A stretch of 64,000 nt of DNA from Cronobacter sakazakii. GTDB taxonomy: Bacteria; Pseudomonadota; Gammaproteobacteria; Enterobacterales; Enterobacteriaceae. Shown piece by piece: positions 26,826 through 34,420 of the stretch. Position 1 is the stretch's first letter, and each line of letters opens with the position of its first letter. The stretch lies in NCBI RefSeq assembly GCF_000982825.1, contig NZ_CP011047.1, positions 1,984,001 through 2,048,000 on the forward strand, in the 5' to 3' direction. Under the pieces are notes generated by a model. It was not told the DNA's origin, made no database searches, and was given only the letters and a program-made list of their open reading frames with translations. The position numbers were made by a program, and so were the translations under genes.

Positions 26826-27557
26826 ATGGCTGAATTGCTGTTAGGGGTTAACATCGACCACATCGCCACGCTGCGTAACGCCCGCGGCACGGCTTATCCG
26901 GACCCGGTACAGGCGGCGTTCATCGCCGAGCAGGCAGGTGCGGATGGCATCACCGTTCACCTGCGTGAAGATCGCCGTCATATCACCGATCGCGATGTGC
27001 GTATCCTGCGCCAGACACTCCACACCCGTATGAACCTTGAGATGGCCGTCACCGAAGAGATGCTGGCCATCGCCTGCGAGACAAAACCGCATTTCTGCTG
27101 CCTGGTGCCGGAAAAGCGTCAGGAAGTGACCACCGAAGGCGGGCTCGATGTCGCAGGCCAGCTCGATAAAATGCGCGACGCCTGCCAGCGTCTGGCGGCG
27201 GCGGGCATTCTGGTGTCGCTGTTTATCGACGCCGATAACGCGCAGATTGACGCAGCGGTCGCCGTCGGCGCGCCGTACATTGAAATCCACACCGGCTGCT
27301 ATGCGGATGCCGAAGACGACGCCACCCGCGCGCGCGAGCTTGAGCGTATCGCGAAAGCCGCCACCTACGCCGCGAGCAAGGGCCTCAAAGTGAACGCCGG
27401 ACACGGGCTGACGTATCACAACGTCCAGGCGATTGCCGCGCTGCCGGAAATGCATGAGCTGAATATCGGCCACGCGATTATCGGACGCGCCGTGATGAGC
27501 GGCCTGAAAGAGGCGGTGTCTGAGATGAAACGCCTGATGCTGGAAGCGCGTCGCTAA
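26826..27557 (+). CDS. pdxJ: pyridoxine 5'-phosphate synthase PdxJ
   Basis: Condenses 1-deoxyxylulose 5-phosphate with 3-amino-1-hydroxyacetone phosphate to make pyridoxine phosphate (vitamin B6). It is 243 residues, a TIM barrel; key regions are GVNIDHIATLRNARGT near the N-terminus, GADGITVHLREDRRHI, and the phosphate-binding NAGHGLTYHNV. Ribosome site CGAGGATTGTC before the start. Its stop overlaps the acpS start by one base, so the two are coupled. Confidence 0.97.
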   Translation: MAELLLGVNIDHIATLRNARGTAYPDPVQAAFIAEQAGADGITVHLREDRRHITDRDVRILRQTLHTRMNLEMAVTEEMLAIACETKPHFCCLVPEKRQEVTTEGGLDVAGQLDKMRDACQRLAAAGILVSLFIDADNAQIDAAVAVGAPYIEIHTGCYADAEDDATRARELERIAKAATYAASKGLKVNAGHGLTYHNVQAIAALPEMHELNIGHAIIGRAVMSGLKEAVSEMKRLMLEARR

Positions 27558-27937
27558 TGGCGATTCTGGGGCTCGGTACCGATATCGTGGAGATTGACCG
27601 CATCGAGGCGGTCATCTCCCGCTCAGGCGACCGGCTGGCGAAGCGGGTGCTGAGCGCGAACGAATGGGCGCAGTATCAGGCGCACCAGCAGCCGGTGCGC
27701 TTTCTGGCAAAGCGCTTCGCGGTGAAAGAGGCGGCGGCGAAAGCCTTCGGCACCGGCATCCGCAACGGGCTGGCGTTTAATCAGTTTGAAGTGTTTAACG
27801 ACGAGCTGGGAAAACCGAAGCTGCGGCTGTGGGATGAGGCTGAACGGCTGGCGGCGCGGATGGGCGTGACATCAGTGCACGTCACGCTTGCTGACGAGCG
27901 GCACTACGCCTGTGCCACGGTAATTATCGAAAGCTAG
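27557..27937 (+). CDS. acpS: holo-[acyl-carrier-protein] synthase AcpS
   Basis: Transfers 4'-phosphopantetheine from coenzyme A to acyl carrier protein. It is 126 residues as in E. coli. Mg-binding Asp in GLGTDIVEIDRIE and the Glu-Lys pair in FAVKEAAAKAFGTGI are present. Coupled to pdxJ by TAATG. Its TAG stop forms the palindrome CTAG shared with the stop of convergent yfhL. Confidence 0.97.
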   Translation: MAILGLGTDIVEIDRIEAVISRSGDRLAKRVLSANEWAQYQAHQQPVRFLAKRFAVKEAAAKAFGTGIRNGLAFNQFEVFNDELGKPKLRLWDEAERLAARMGVTSVHVTLADERHYACATVIIES

Positions 27938-28194
27938 ATCTTATCGGCATGATGGAGCAGCACGAATTTATCCCACAGCTGCTCTTCATTCTCTGCATGC
28001 GCCGGATCCTTAATAATCGTGTTGGGGATCGGGCACACTTTCTGACAGGTGGGCGTCTCGTAATGCCCCACGCATTCTGTGCAACGGCTGGTGTCAATCT
28101 GGTAGATGTTGTCTCCCATTGAGATAGCCTCGTTCGGGCACTCCGGCTCGCACATGTCACAGTTGATACATTTTTTAGTGATTAGCAGCGCCAT
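27934..28194 (-). CDS. yfhL: YfhL family 4Fe-4S ferredoxin
   Basis: An 86-residue two-cluster ferredoxin. The first motif is CINCDMCEPEC and the second CTECVGHYETPTCQKVCP, with the insertion between cysteines typical of YfhL/Alvin-type ferredoxins. The start MALLITKKCINC is fixed by E. coli similarity; an in-frame extension upstream overlaps yfhH and is not used. Its redox partner is unknown. Overlaps convergent acpS by four bases; yfhH lies upstream on the same strand. Confidence 0.95.
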   Translation of the reverse strand: MALLITKKCINCDMCEPECPNEAISMGDNIYQIDTSRCTECVGHYETPTCQKVCPIPNTIIKDPAHAENEEQLWDKFVLLHHADKI

Positions 28195-28250
28195 CAGGAA
28201 AATCTCAGAAACAACACAAACAGGGCGGGCATTATACGCCCATTTGTTAC

Positions 28251-29099
28251 TCAGACCAGTTTTTTTACCAGCGCCTCGCTGTGACGAATGCGCTCCGGCG
28301 CTTTCTCCAGATCCTGCTGCACCAGCGCCATAAACAGCAGATCCGCGAGCATCATCTGGGCGGAGGTGGAGGAGATAGCCGCGCTGCGCGTCGCCTGCTC
28401 TTCGGCAATCGTATAAAGGCACTGCGTCGCGCGCTGTTGCAGCGCGTTCGGCGTAAAACCGGTAATGGCGAGAATGCGAGCGCCCACGCGCAGCGCTTCG
28501 TCGGCGGCGAGATTGATTTCGCGCCGCTCGCCGGAGTAAGAAAGCGCCACCAGCAAATCTTCCGGCTCCATCGCCTGCACGGTGGCCAGCAGCGCATGCA
28601 TGTCCTGTTCGGCGACGGCGTTAAGGCCAATTTTCATCAGCTTCCAGGAGAAGTTTTTCGCCACCAGCCCTGACGCGCCGATGCCGGTCAGCACGATGCG
28701 CCGCGCGTTGCGCAGCAGCCCGACGCTCGCCAGCAGTTTCTCTTCCGGGTTGATATCCAGCGACGCATGCATCGCCGCGACATTCTCTTTAATCAGCTTT
28801 TCACCGACCAGGCGCAGTGGGTCGTCGCCCAGGATCTCATTATGTACTGCCACCGAGTGAATATTACTCTGGCTCGCGAGCGCTTCGCTGATAGCGAGTT
28901 TCAGCGCCGGGAAGCCTTTATAACCGAGCTTCTGCGAAAACTTCACCACGCTAGACTGGCTGACGCCCGCTTCCGCCGCCAGCTGCTGCGAGCTTAAATG
29001 ACGAGCGTAGTCAGGGAACTGAAGCAAAAAGTCGGCAAGTTTTCGGTCGCTTTGCGCCAGCGTCGGGTATCGCTGGCGGATAAGGATCAGGGTATTCAT
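28251..29099 (-). CDS. yfhH: RpiR/MurR-family regulator YfhH
   Basis: A 282-residue transcription regulator, as long as E. coli YfhH. The N-terminal HTH_6 domain (LSSQQLAAEAGVSQSSVVKFSQKLG, about residues 34-58) is followed by a SIS sugar-phosphate-binding domain (RRIVLTGIGASGLVAKNF). In E. coli the gene stands alone near yfhL and its ligand is unknown. Here it is divergent from murQ-murP, with palindromic sites between, so it probably senses MurNAc 6-phosphate and controls that operon (inference). The start at 29099 follows GGAGG with five-base spacing; a longer frame is not used. Confidence 0.92.
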   Translation of the reverse strand: MNTLILIRQRYPTLAQSDRKLADFLLQFPDYARHLSSQQLAAEAGVSQSSVVKFSQKLGYKGFPALKLAISEALASQSNIHSVAVHNEILGDDPLRLVGEKLIKENVAAMHASLDINPEEKLLASVGLLRNARRIVLTGIGASGLVAKNFSWKLMKIGLNAVAEQDMHALLATVQAMEPEDLLVALSYSGERREINLAADEALRVGARILAITGFTPNALQQRATQCLYTIAEEQATRSAAISSTSAQMMLADLLFMALVQQDLEKAPERIRHSEALVKKLV

Positions 29100-29162
29100 C
29101 AACGCCTCCGGCTGGATTAAGTGTGATCGGCTTTTCAATGCCGGGAAATTTACTCGCCACTT

Positions 29163-29210
29163 TGAATTTTATATTCCATTATAGCGTCATCATTATGAAT
29201 TAAAAATTCA
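29163..29210. promoter_or_regulatory. paired palindromes in the yfhH-murQ intergenic region
   Basis: A perfect palindrome TGAATT-AAA-AATTCA at 29196-29210 ends 10 bp before murQ. A related imperfect copy TGAATT-TTA-TATTCC lies 33 bp upstream at 29163-29177, three helical turns away. AT-rich spaced palindromes are typical RpiR-family operators; YfhH is the obvious candidate binder. Confidence 0.6.
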
Positions 29211-29220
29211 GAGGTGCAAT

Positions 29221-30114
29221 ATGAATCTTGGCTCGCTGGTCTCAGAAACCCGCAATCCCGATACGCTGGATCTCGACGCGCTCCCGACGCTTGAGATGCT
29301 GAGGCGTTTTAACGAAGAAGACAAGCGGGTAGCGTACGCCGTCAGTGAAACGCTGCCGGAGGTCGCGAAAGCGGTGGACGCGGCAGCCGCGGCGCTCACC
29401 AGCGGCGGGCGGCTCATCTATATGGGGGCCGGCACCAGCGGGCGTCTTGGCGTACTGGACGCCTCGGAATGCCCGCCAACGTTCGGCGTGCCGCATGGCG
29501 TGGTGGTCGGGCTTATCGCAGGCGGCCCCGGCGCGCTGCTGAAAGCCGTCGAAGGCGCGGAAGATAACGCGCAGCTTGGCGAAGACGATCTTAAAGCCAT
29601 TGGGCTTAACGCGCGCGATATGGTGGTAGGGCTGGCAGCCTCCGGGCGCACGCCGTATGTCATCGGCGGCCTGAAGTACGCCCGCGCGCTGGGTTGCGCG
29701 ACGGCGGCCATCTCCTGCAACCCCGGCTCGCCGATAGCTGAAGCGGCGGAAATCGCCATTTCGCCCGTGGTCGGCCCGGAGGCGCTCACTGGCTCCACGC
29801 GCCTGAAATCCGGTACGGCGCAGAAGTTCGTCCTTAATATGATTTCCACCGGCGCGATGGTGAAGTGCGGCAAGGTCTACCAGAACCTGATGGTGGATAT
29901 GAAAGCGACCAATGTCAAACTGGTGGATCGCGCCTGCCGGATGGTGATGGAAGCGACGGGTGTGACGCGTGAAGAGGCCGAAGCGGTGCTCACGCAGACC
30001 GAGTACGAGGTGAAACCCGCCATTTTAATGGTGCTGACCGGGCTGGACGCGCAGGCCGCCCACGCGCGTCTCGTGGCGCATAACGGCTTTTTAAGAGCGG
30101 CGTTGCAGCCGTAA
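29221..30114 (+). CDS. murQ: N-acetylmuramic acid 6-phosphate etherase MurQ
   Basis: Cleaves the lactyl ether of MurNAc 6-phosphate to give GlcNAc 6-phosphate, for recycling of cell-wall sugars. It is 297 residues (E. coli 298). SIS-domain phosphate site and catalytic region: GAGTSGRLGVLDASECPPTFG, with ALTGSTRLKSGTAQK in the second half. Followed 13 bp later by murP. In E. coli murQ adjoins murR near 55 min; here it sits between yfhH and pgpC with no murR in between. Confidence 0.97.
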   Translation: MNLGSLVSETRNPDTLDLDALPTLEMLRRFNEEDKRVAYAVSETLPEVAKAVDAAAAALTSGGRLIYMGAGTSGRLGVLDASECPPTFGVPHGVVVGLIAGGPGALLKAVEGAEDNAQLGEDDLKAIGLNARDMVVGLAASGRTPYVIGGLKYARALGCATAAISCNPGSPIAEAAEIAISPVVGPEALTGSTRLKSGTAQKFVLNMISTGAMVKCGKVYQNLMVDMKATNVKLVDRACRMVMEATGVTREEAEAVLTQTEYEVKPAILMVLTGLDAQAAHARLVAHNGFLRAALQP

Positions 30115-30127
30115 GGGGACGTAACGT

Positions 30128-31495
30128 ATGGAAAAATCGGTGACGCTCGCCACGCAAATCCTCAACGGCGTGGGCGGTGAAGGCAACATTTTACGGCTGG
30201 AAAACTGCATGACGCGCGTGCGTCTGGAGCTGCGCGACGAGAGTCTGATGGATCTCCCGGCGCTGAAGGCGCTGCCAGGCATCAGCGGTTATGTGAAGCA
30301 GGGCGAACAGCATCAGCTGATTACCGGCCCCGGACGCGCCGCGCAAATCGTCGATGCGATGCGCGCGCAGATGCAGGGCGCGACGTCCACCGAACCGGCG
30401 ATTGATGACGCCGCACGTACGAAAGCCCTGGCGAAAGCGCGCTATAAAGCGCCGATGAGCGATGCGCTGCGCCAGCTTGCGAACGTGTTTATTCCGCTGA
30501 TCCCGGCGTTTATTGCTTCGGGGCTGATTACCGGGATTATTAATATCCTCAAACGCCCTGATATCGTCGGCGGCTTCGCCACCAGTTACCCCAATCTGCT
30601 GGGGTTACTCGGCATTTTCGGCAGCGCCGTGTTTGCCATCATGAACATTCTGGTCGGCGTTAACGCCGCGCGGGTGTTCGGCGGCTCGGTGGCGATGGGC
30701 GGCGTTATGGCGGGTATTCTCTCCAGCCCACAGCTGGCGCAGATCACGCTCTTCGGCGAGCAGTTACAGCCGGGACGCGGCGGCGTTATCGCCGTGCTGC
30801 TGGTGGTGATGCTGATGTGCTGGCTTGAGAAAAAGCTGCGTAATCTGCTGCCGGTGTCGGTCGAACTCATCCTCAACCCGCTGCTGACAACACTGATTAC
30901 TGGCACCATCGCTATTGTGGCGCTGCAACCGCTCGGCGGCTGGATCTCAGAAACCATCGCGCATGGCGCGTCGCTCGCTATCGATAAAGGCGGGCTGCTG
31001 GTGGGCGCGGTGCTGGCGGGCACGTTTTTACCGCTGGTGCTGACGGGCCTGCATCAGGGGCTGGTGCCCATTCACGTCGAGCTGGTTCAGGCGCACGGCT
31101 ATAACGCGCTCTTTCCCATCCTCGCGATGGCGGGCGTGGGGCAGATTGGCGCGTCGCTGGCGGTGCTGCTGAAAACCCGTAACGCCCGGCTGAAAAAGGT
31201 GATTAAAGGCGCGCTGCCGGTCGGTCTGCTCGGTATCGGCGAGCCGCTGATTTTCGGCGTGACGCTGCCGCTCGGCAAGCCGTTTATCGGCGCGTGTCTT
31301 GGCGGGGCGGCAGGCGGCGCGATTATCAGCTACTTTAAAGTGGCGACGGTCATCACTTTTGGCATCTCCGGGCTACCGCTGGCGCTTACCATCGTGACCG
31401 GAAAAGTGATGCTCTATCTGTTAGGCTATCTGGTAGCGGTGAGTGCCGGTTTTCTGTTTACGTGGTTCCTGGGCTTTAACGATCCAGAGGAGTAA
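30128..31495 (+). CDS. murP: PTS MurNAc-specific EIIBC component MurP
   Basis: Imports N-acetylmuramic acid with phosphorylation to MurNAc 6-phosphate. It is 455 residues. EIIB domain, residues 1-80, has the phosphocysteine in LENCMTRVRLEL; the EIIC domain from about residue 115 has some ten membrane segments and the sugar-site motif GIGEPLIFGVTLP. There is no EIIA domain, so a glucose-type EIIA (Crr) must donate the phosphate. Co-transcribed with murQ. pgpC starts 3 bp after its stop, suggesting that readthrough expresses pgpC too. Confidence 0.96.
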   Translation: MEKSVTLATQILNGVGGEGNILRLENCMTRVRLELRDESLMDLPALKALPGISGYVKQGEQHQLITGPGRAAQIVDAMRAQMQGATSTEPAIDDAARTKALAKARYKAPMSDALRQLANVFIPLIPAFIASGLITGIINILKRPDIVGGFATSYPNLLGLLGIFGSAVFAIMNILVGVNAARVFGGSVAMGGVMAGILSSPQLAQITLFGEQLQPGRGGVIAVLLVVMLMCWLEKKLRNLLPVSVELILNPLLTTLITGTIAIVALQPLGGWISETIAHGASLAIDKGGLLVGAVLAGTFLPLVLTGLHQGLVPIHVELVQAHGYNALFPILAMAGVGQIGASLAVLLKTRNARLKKVIKGALPVGLLGIGEPLIFGVTLPLGKPFIGACLGGAAGGAIISYFKVATVITFGISGLPLALTIVTGKVMLYLLGYLVAVSAGFLFTWFLGFNDPEE

Positions 31496-31498
31496 GGT

Positions 31499-32134
31499 TT
31501 GGCCAATAACGAGCGTCGGGTGGTGTTTTTCGATCTGGATGGCACATTGCATCAACAGGATATGTTCGGCACTTTTATGCGCTATCTGCTGCGGCGTCAG
31601 CCGCTTAACCTGCTGCTGGTTATTCCTCTGCTGCCCGTTATCCTGGGCGGGCTGTTAATCAAAGGGCGCGCCGCTCGCTGGCCGATGAGCCTCTTGCTGT
31701 GGGGCTGTACCTTCGGCCACAGCGAGGTGCGTCTGAAAACGCTGGAAAAAGCTTTCGCCGACTGGTTTCGCACCCATGTCGTCACCTTTCCGGTGGTGCA
31801 TGAGCGCCTGACCAGTTACCTCACCAGCACCGATGCCGACGTCTGGCTCATCACCGGCTCCCCGCAGACGCTGGTAGAACAGGTTTATTACGATACCCCG
31901 TGGCTGCCGCGCGTGAATGTCATCGCCAGTCAGATGGAGCGGCGCTTTGGCGGCTGGGTACTGACGCTGCGCTGCCTCGGCCATGAAAAAGTGGCGCAGC
32001 TGGAGCGCCAGATTGGCACGCCGCTGCGTCTTTACAGCGGCTACAGCGACAGCAAGCAAGATAACCCGCTGCTTTACTTCTGCCAGCACCGCTGGCGCGT
32101 CACTCCGCAGGGGCAGCTCCAGCAGCTCGAATAA
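31499..32134 (+). CDS. pgpC: phosphatidylglycerophosphatase C
   Basis: Inner-membrane HAD-family phosphatase making phosphatidylglycerol from its phosphate (YfhB in E. coli). It is 211 residues, as E. coli. HAD motif I is VFFDLDGTLHQQD; motif II threonine/serine region is VWLITGSPQ; motif IV region YSGYSDSKQDNPLL. A membrane segment lies at about residues 37-52. The start is TTG with GAGGAG eight bases upstream and only 3 bp from murP. Context suggests co-transcription with murQP, unlike E. coli. Confidence 0.94.
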   Translation: MANNERRVVFFDLDGTLHQQDMFGTFMRYLLRRQPLNLLLVIPLLPVILGGLLIKGRAARWPMSLLLWGCTFGHSEVRLKTLEKAFADWFRTHVVTFPVVHERLTSYLTSTDADVWLITGSPQTLVEQVYYDTPWLPRVNVIASQMERRFGGWVLTLRCLGHEKVAQLERQIGTPLRLYSGYSDSKQDNPLLYFCQHRWRVTPQGQLQQLE

Positions 32135-32199
32135 GGCGCGTTTCGCAACCCATAAACGGTGTGTATAATGCCGCCCGCCTTATACTCCCGGAGAAGCTT

Positions 32200-32721
32200 G
32201 TGTCACAGACTGAACTCACCCATGAATACTGGATGCGCCATGCGCTGACGCTGGCGCAGCGCGCCTGGGACGAGGGAGAAGTGCCGGTAGGCGCGGTGCT
32301 GGTACACAACAATCAGGTTATCGGCGAAGGCTGGAACCGCCCGATTGGCCGCCACGATCCGACCGCACACGCCGAGATCATGGCGCTGCGCCAGGGCGGG
32401 CTGGTGCTGCAAAATTATCGTCTGCTGGATACCACGCTGTATGTCACGCTTGAGCCATGCGTCATGTGCGCAGGCGCGATGGTGCACGGGCGTATCGGCA
32501 CGCTGGTGTTCGGCGCGCGTGATGCCAAAACCGGCGCGGTCGGGTCGCTGATGGACATCACCGGGCATCCCGGTATGAACCATCAGGTGCAGGTTATCGA
32601 GGGGATACTGGCGACAGAGTGTTCGGCAATGCTGAGTGCGTTTTTCCGCCAGCGCCGGCTTGAGAAAAAGGCCCTAAAGGAAGCGACGAAAAGGGCGACG
32701 GGAACAGACCCTGCGGCGTAA
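32200..32721 (+). CDS. tadA: tRNA adenosine(34) deaminase TadA
   Basis: Zinc deaminase converting A34 to inosine in tRNA-Arg; essential. It is 173 residues. Active-site motifs HAEIMAL (His and catalytic Glu) and PCVMCAG (zinc cysteines) are intact, with the DPTAHAE loop. The start is GTG at 32200 after CGGAGAAGCTT; the frame can be extended to 32161 but this adds residues absent from the family. The last 128 bp overlap the end of convergent mltF. Confidence 0.95.
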   Translation: MSQTELTHEYWMRHALTLAQRAWDEGEVPVGAVLVHNNQVIGEGWNRPIGRHDPTAHAEIMALRQGGLVLQNYRLLDTTLYVTLEPCVMCAGAMVHGRIGTLVFGARDAKTGAVGSLMDITGHPGMNHQVQVIEGILATECSAMLSAFFRQRRLEKKALKEATKRATGTDPAA

Positions 32722-34153
32722 TATTCGTCGGGTAACTCTGCACAAGCTTAGGCTGCGCTGCCGCGGCGGCCTGCTTTTCCTTCTCCAGCAGATAACCGAC
32801 CAGGCTTATCTGATATTTACGGATATTTTCCACATAGGCGTAAGCCTCATGCCCGCGCGCGTAGCCATAGGTGAGCTTGCTGTAATAGGGGCGCTGGCTT
32901 AACAGCGGCAGCCGCTGTTTTACATCCGACCAGCTATCCGGGTTGCCTTTCTGTTTTGCTGTCAGCGCGCGGGCGTCCAGCATATGCGCGTAGCCCATGT
33001 TATACGCCGCCAGCGCAAACCAGATCCGCTCCTCTTCCGGTACGCTTTCCGGCACTTTGCTCATCATATCTTTCAGATAGCGCGCGCCGCCGCTGATGCT
33101 CTGCTCGGCATCAAGACGGTCAGTCAGGCCCAGGCTTTGCGCCGTATTGCGCGTCAGCATCATCAGACCGCGTACGCCGGTGGGCGAGGTGGCCTGGCTG
33201 TCCCAGTGGGATTCCTGATACGAGATGGCCGCCAGCAGTCGCCAGTCGATATCCGTCGCGTATTTCTCAAAGAGCGGCTGCAGCTCCGGCAGCACGCTGT
33301 CCACGGCGCGCAGGAAACTGCGGGTATCCACGTAATCGAAATCATTGCCGTGGCCCAGATACTTCTCTTCCAGGCGCGCCAGCGTACCGTCTTCGTTAAT
33401 CTGATTGAAGAAATCGAGCAGCGCGGCTGAGAGCGAGTTATCGCTGCTGCGGCGGCTGAACCATGTCACCGGCTGCTCATCGCTGAGATCGAGCGCGACC
33501 GCAAGCTGCGGATGAACGCGCTGGAACAGGCCGATGGCGACCGAATCGGCGATGGTGTAATCCAGCGTGCCCTGAGCCACCTGCAGCATCAGCTCGTTGC
33601 TGCTGAGTTTCGGGTCGACGCGCCAGGTTAAACCCGGGTATTTGCTTGCTTTGAGTTGTTCCAGCTCGCTTTGCGCCACGTGGCCCGGCGCAATGGTCAG
33701 TTGCCCCTCTTTAATACTGGCGAGGCTTCGCGGACGCAGGCTGCCGACGCGGTAAACCATCTGCTGCGAGACGGAATAATAGATAGGGCCAGCCTGATAG
33801 TGTTGGCTGCGCGCTTCGTTATAGACCAGGCCTGCGGCGAGAAGATCGGCGTCGTTATTGTCGAGATCGTCAAAGAGCTGACTGATGTTCTGGCGCACGG
33901 TGATTTTAAGCTTCACGCCCAGATAGTCGGCGAAGGCCTGGCTTAGCTCGTAATCAAGCCCGGACATGGTGTCACCGGCGCGGTACATAGTCAGCGGCGT
34001 GGCGATGGTACTGACGCGCAAAACCCCCCGCGCCTGAATCGCGGCGATACGGTTATCGGCTTTGCCGGACCAGGGAATGGCCGGCCACAAGGCCACTGCC
34101 AGCAGCAGGGTAACGACGCCGATGAGCAGATAATTAAGCTTTAATTTTTTCAA
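32594..34153 (-). CDS. mltF: membrane-bound lytic murein transglycosylase F
   Basis: Outer-membrane-associated lytic transglycosylase that cleaves peptidoglycan. It is 519 residues (E. coli 518). N-terminal signal/hydrophobic segment (NYLLIGVVTLLLAVAL), then a periplasmic solute-binding-like domain (about 40-265), then a SLT domain with catalytic Glu in SYQESHWDSQATSPTGVRGLMML. The C-terminal ~40 residues (GLFPSPFSSLPLGPFS onward) are low-complexity and encoded antisense to tadA. Divergent from purL. Confidence 0.95.
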   Translation of the reverse strand: MKKLKLNYLLIGVVTLLLAVALWPAIPWSGKADNRIAAIQARGVLRVSTIATPLTMYRAGDTMSGLDYELSQAFADYLGVKLKITVRQNISQLFDDLDNNDADLLAAGLVYNEARSQHYQAGPIYYSVSQQMVYRVGSLRPRSLASIKEGQLTIAPGHVAQSELEQLKASKYPGLTWRVDPKLSSNELMLQVAQGTLDYTIADSVAIGLFQRVHPQLAVALDLSDEQPVTWFSRRSSDNSLSAALLDFFNQINEDGTLARLEEKYLGHGNDFDYVDTRSFLRAVDSVLPELQPLFEKYATDIDWRLLAAISYQESHWDSQATSPTGVRGLMMLTRNTAQSLGLTDRLDAEQSISGGARYLKDMMSKVPESVPEEERIWFALAAYNMGYAHMLDARALTAKQKGNPDSWSDVKQRLPLLSQRPYYSKLTYGYARGHEAYAYVENIRKYQISLVGYLLEKEKQAAAAAQPKLVQSYPTNITPQGLFPSPFSSLPLGPFSQAGAGGKTHSALPNTLSPVSPR

Positions 34154-34317
34154 TTAGTTAATTCTCTGCGTTGCCTCGGGGCTCAGCGAACAATCGTTAG
34201 TAAACCGTTTCGTTTGAATGGCATGGAGCGGCATTTTGCGTAACAAAGCGCCACTTGGCAACTAATTAGAGGAATCGGCCACACCAAACGTTAACGCGAC
34301 GGCGGGATTTTATTTCT

Positions 34318-34333
34318 ACGCAAACGGTTTCGT
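34318..34333 (+). promoter_or_regulatory. PurR operator and promoter of purL
   Basis: PurR box ACGCAAACGGTTTCGT, one mismatch from the E. coli purL box as I recall it. A -10 TATAAT at 34351-34356 puts the operator over the -35 region, so PurR would block polymerase when purines are plentiful. Confidence 0.88.
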
Positions 34334-34420
34334 CAGCGCGCCGGATTCTCTATAATGACGCCCGTTTTCCCCCTTGCGCCCACTGAGGTGCCCTCCGGCG
34401 CTTCGAAGACGAGAGACTAG

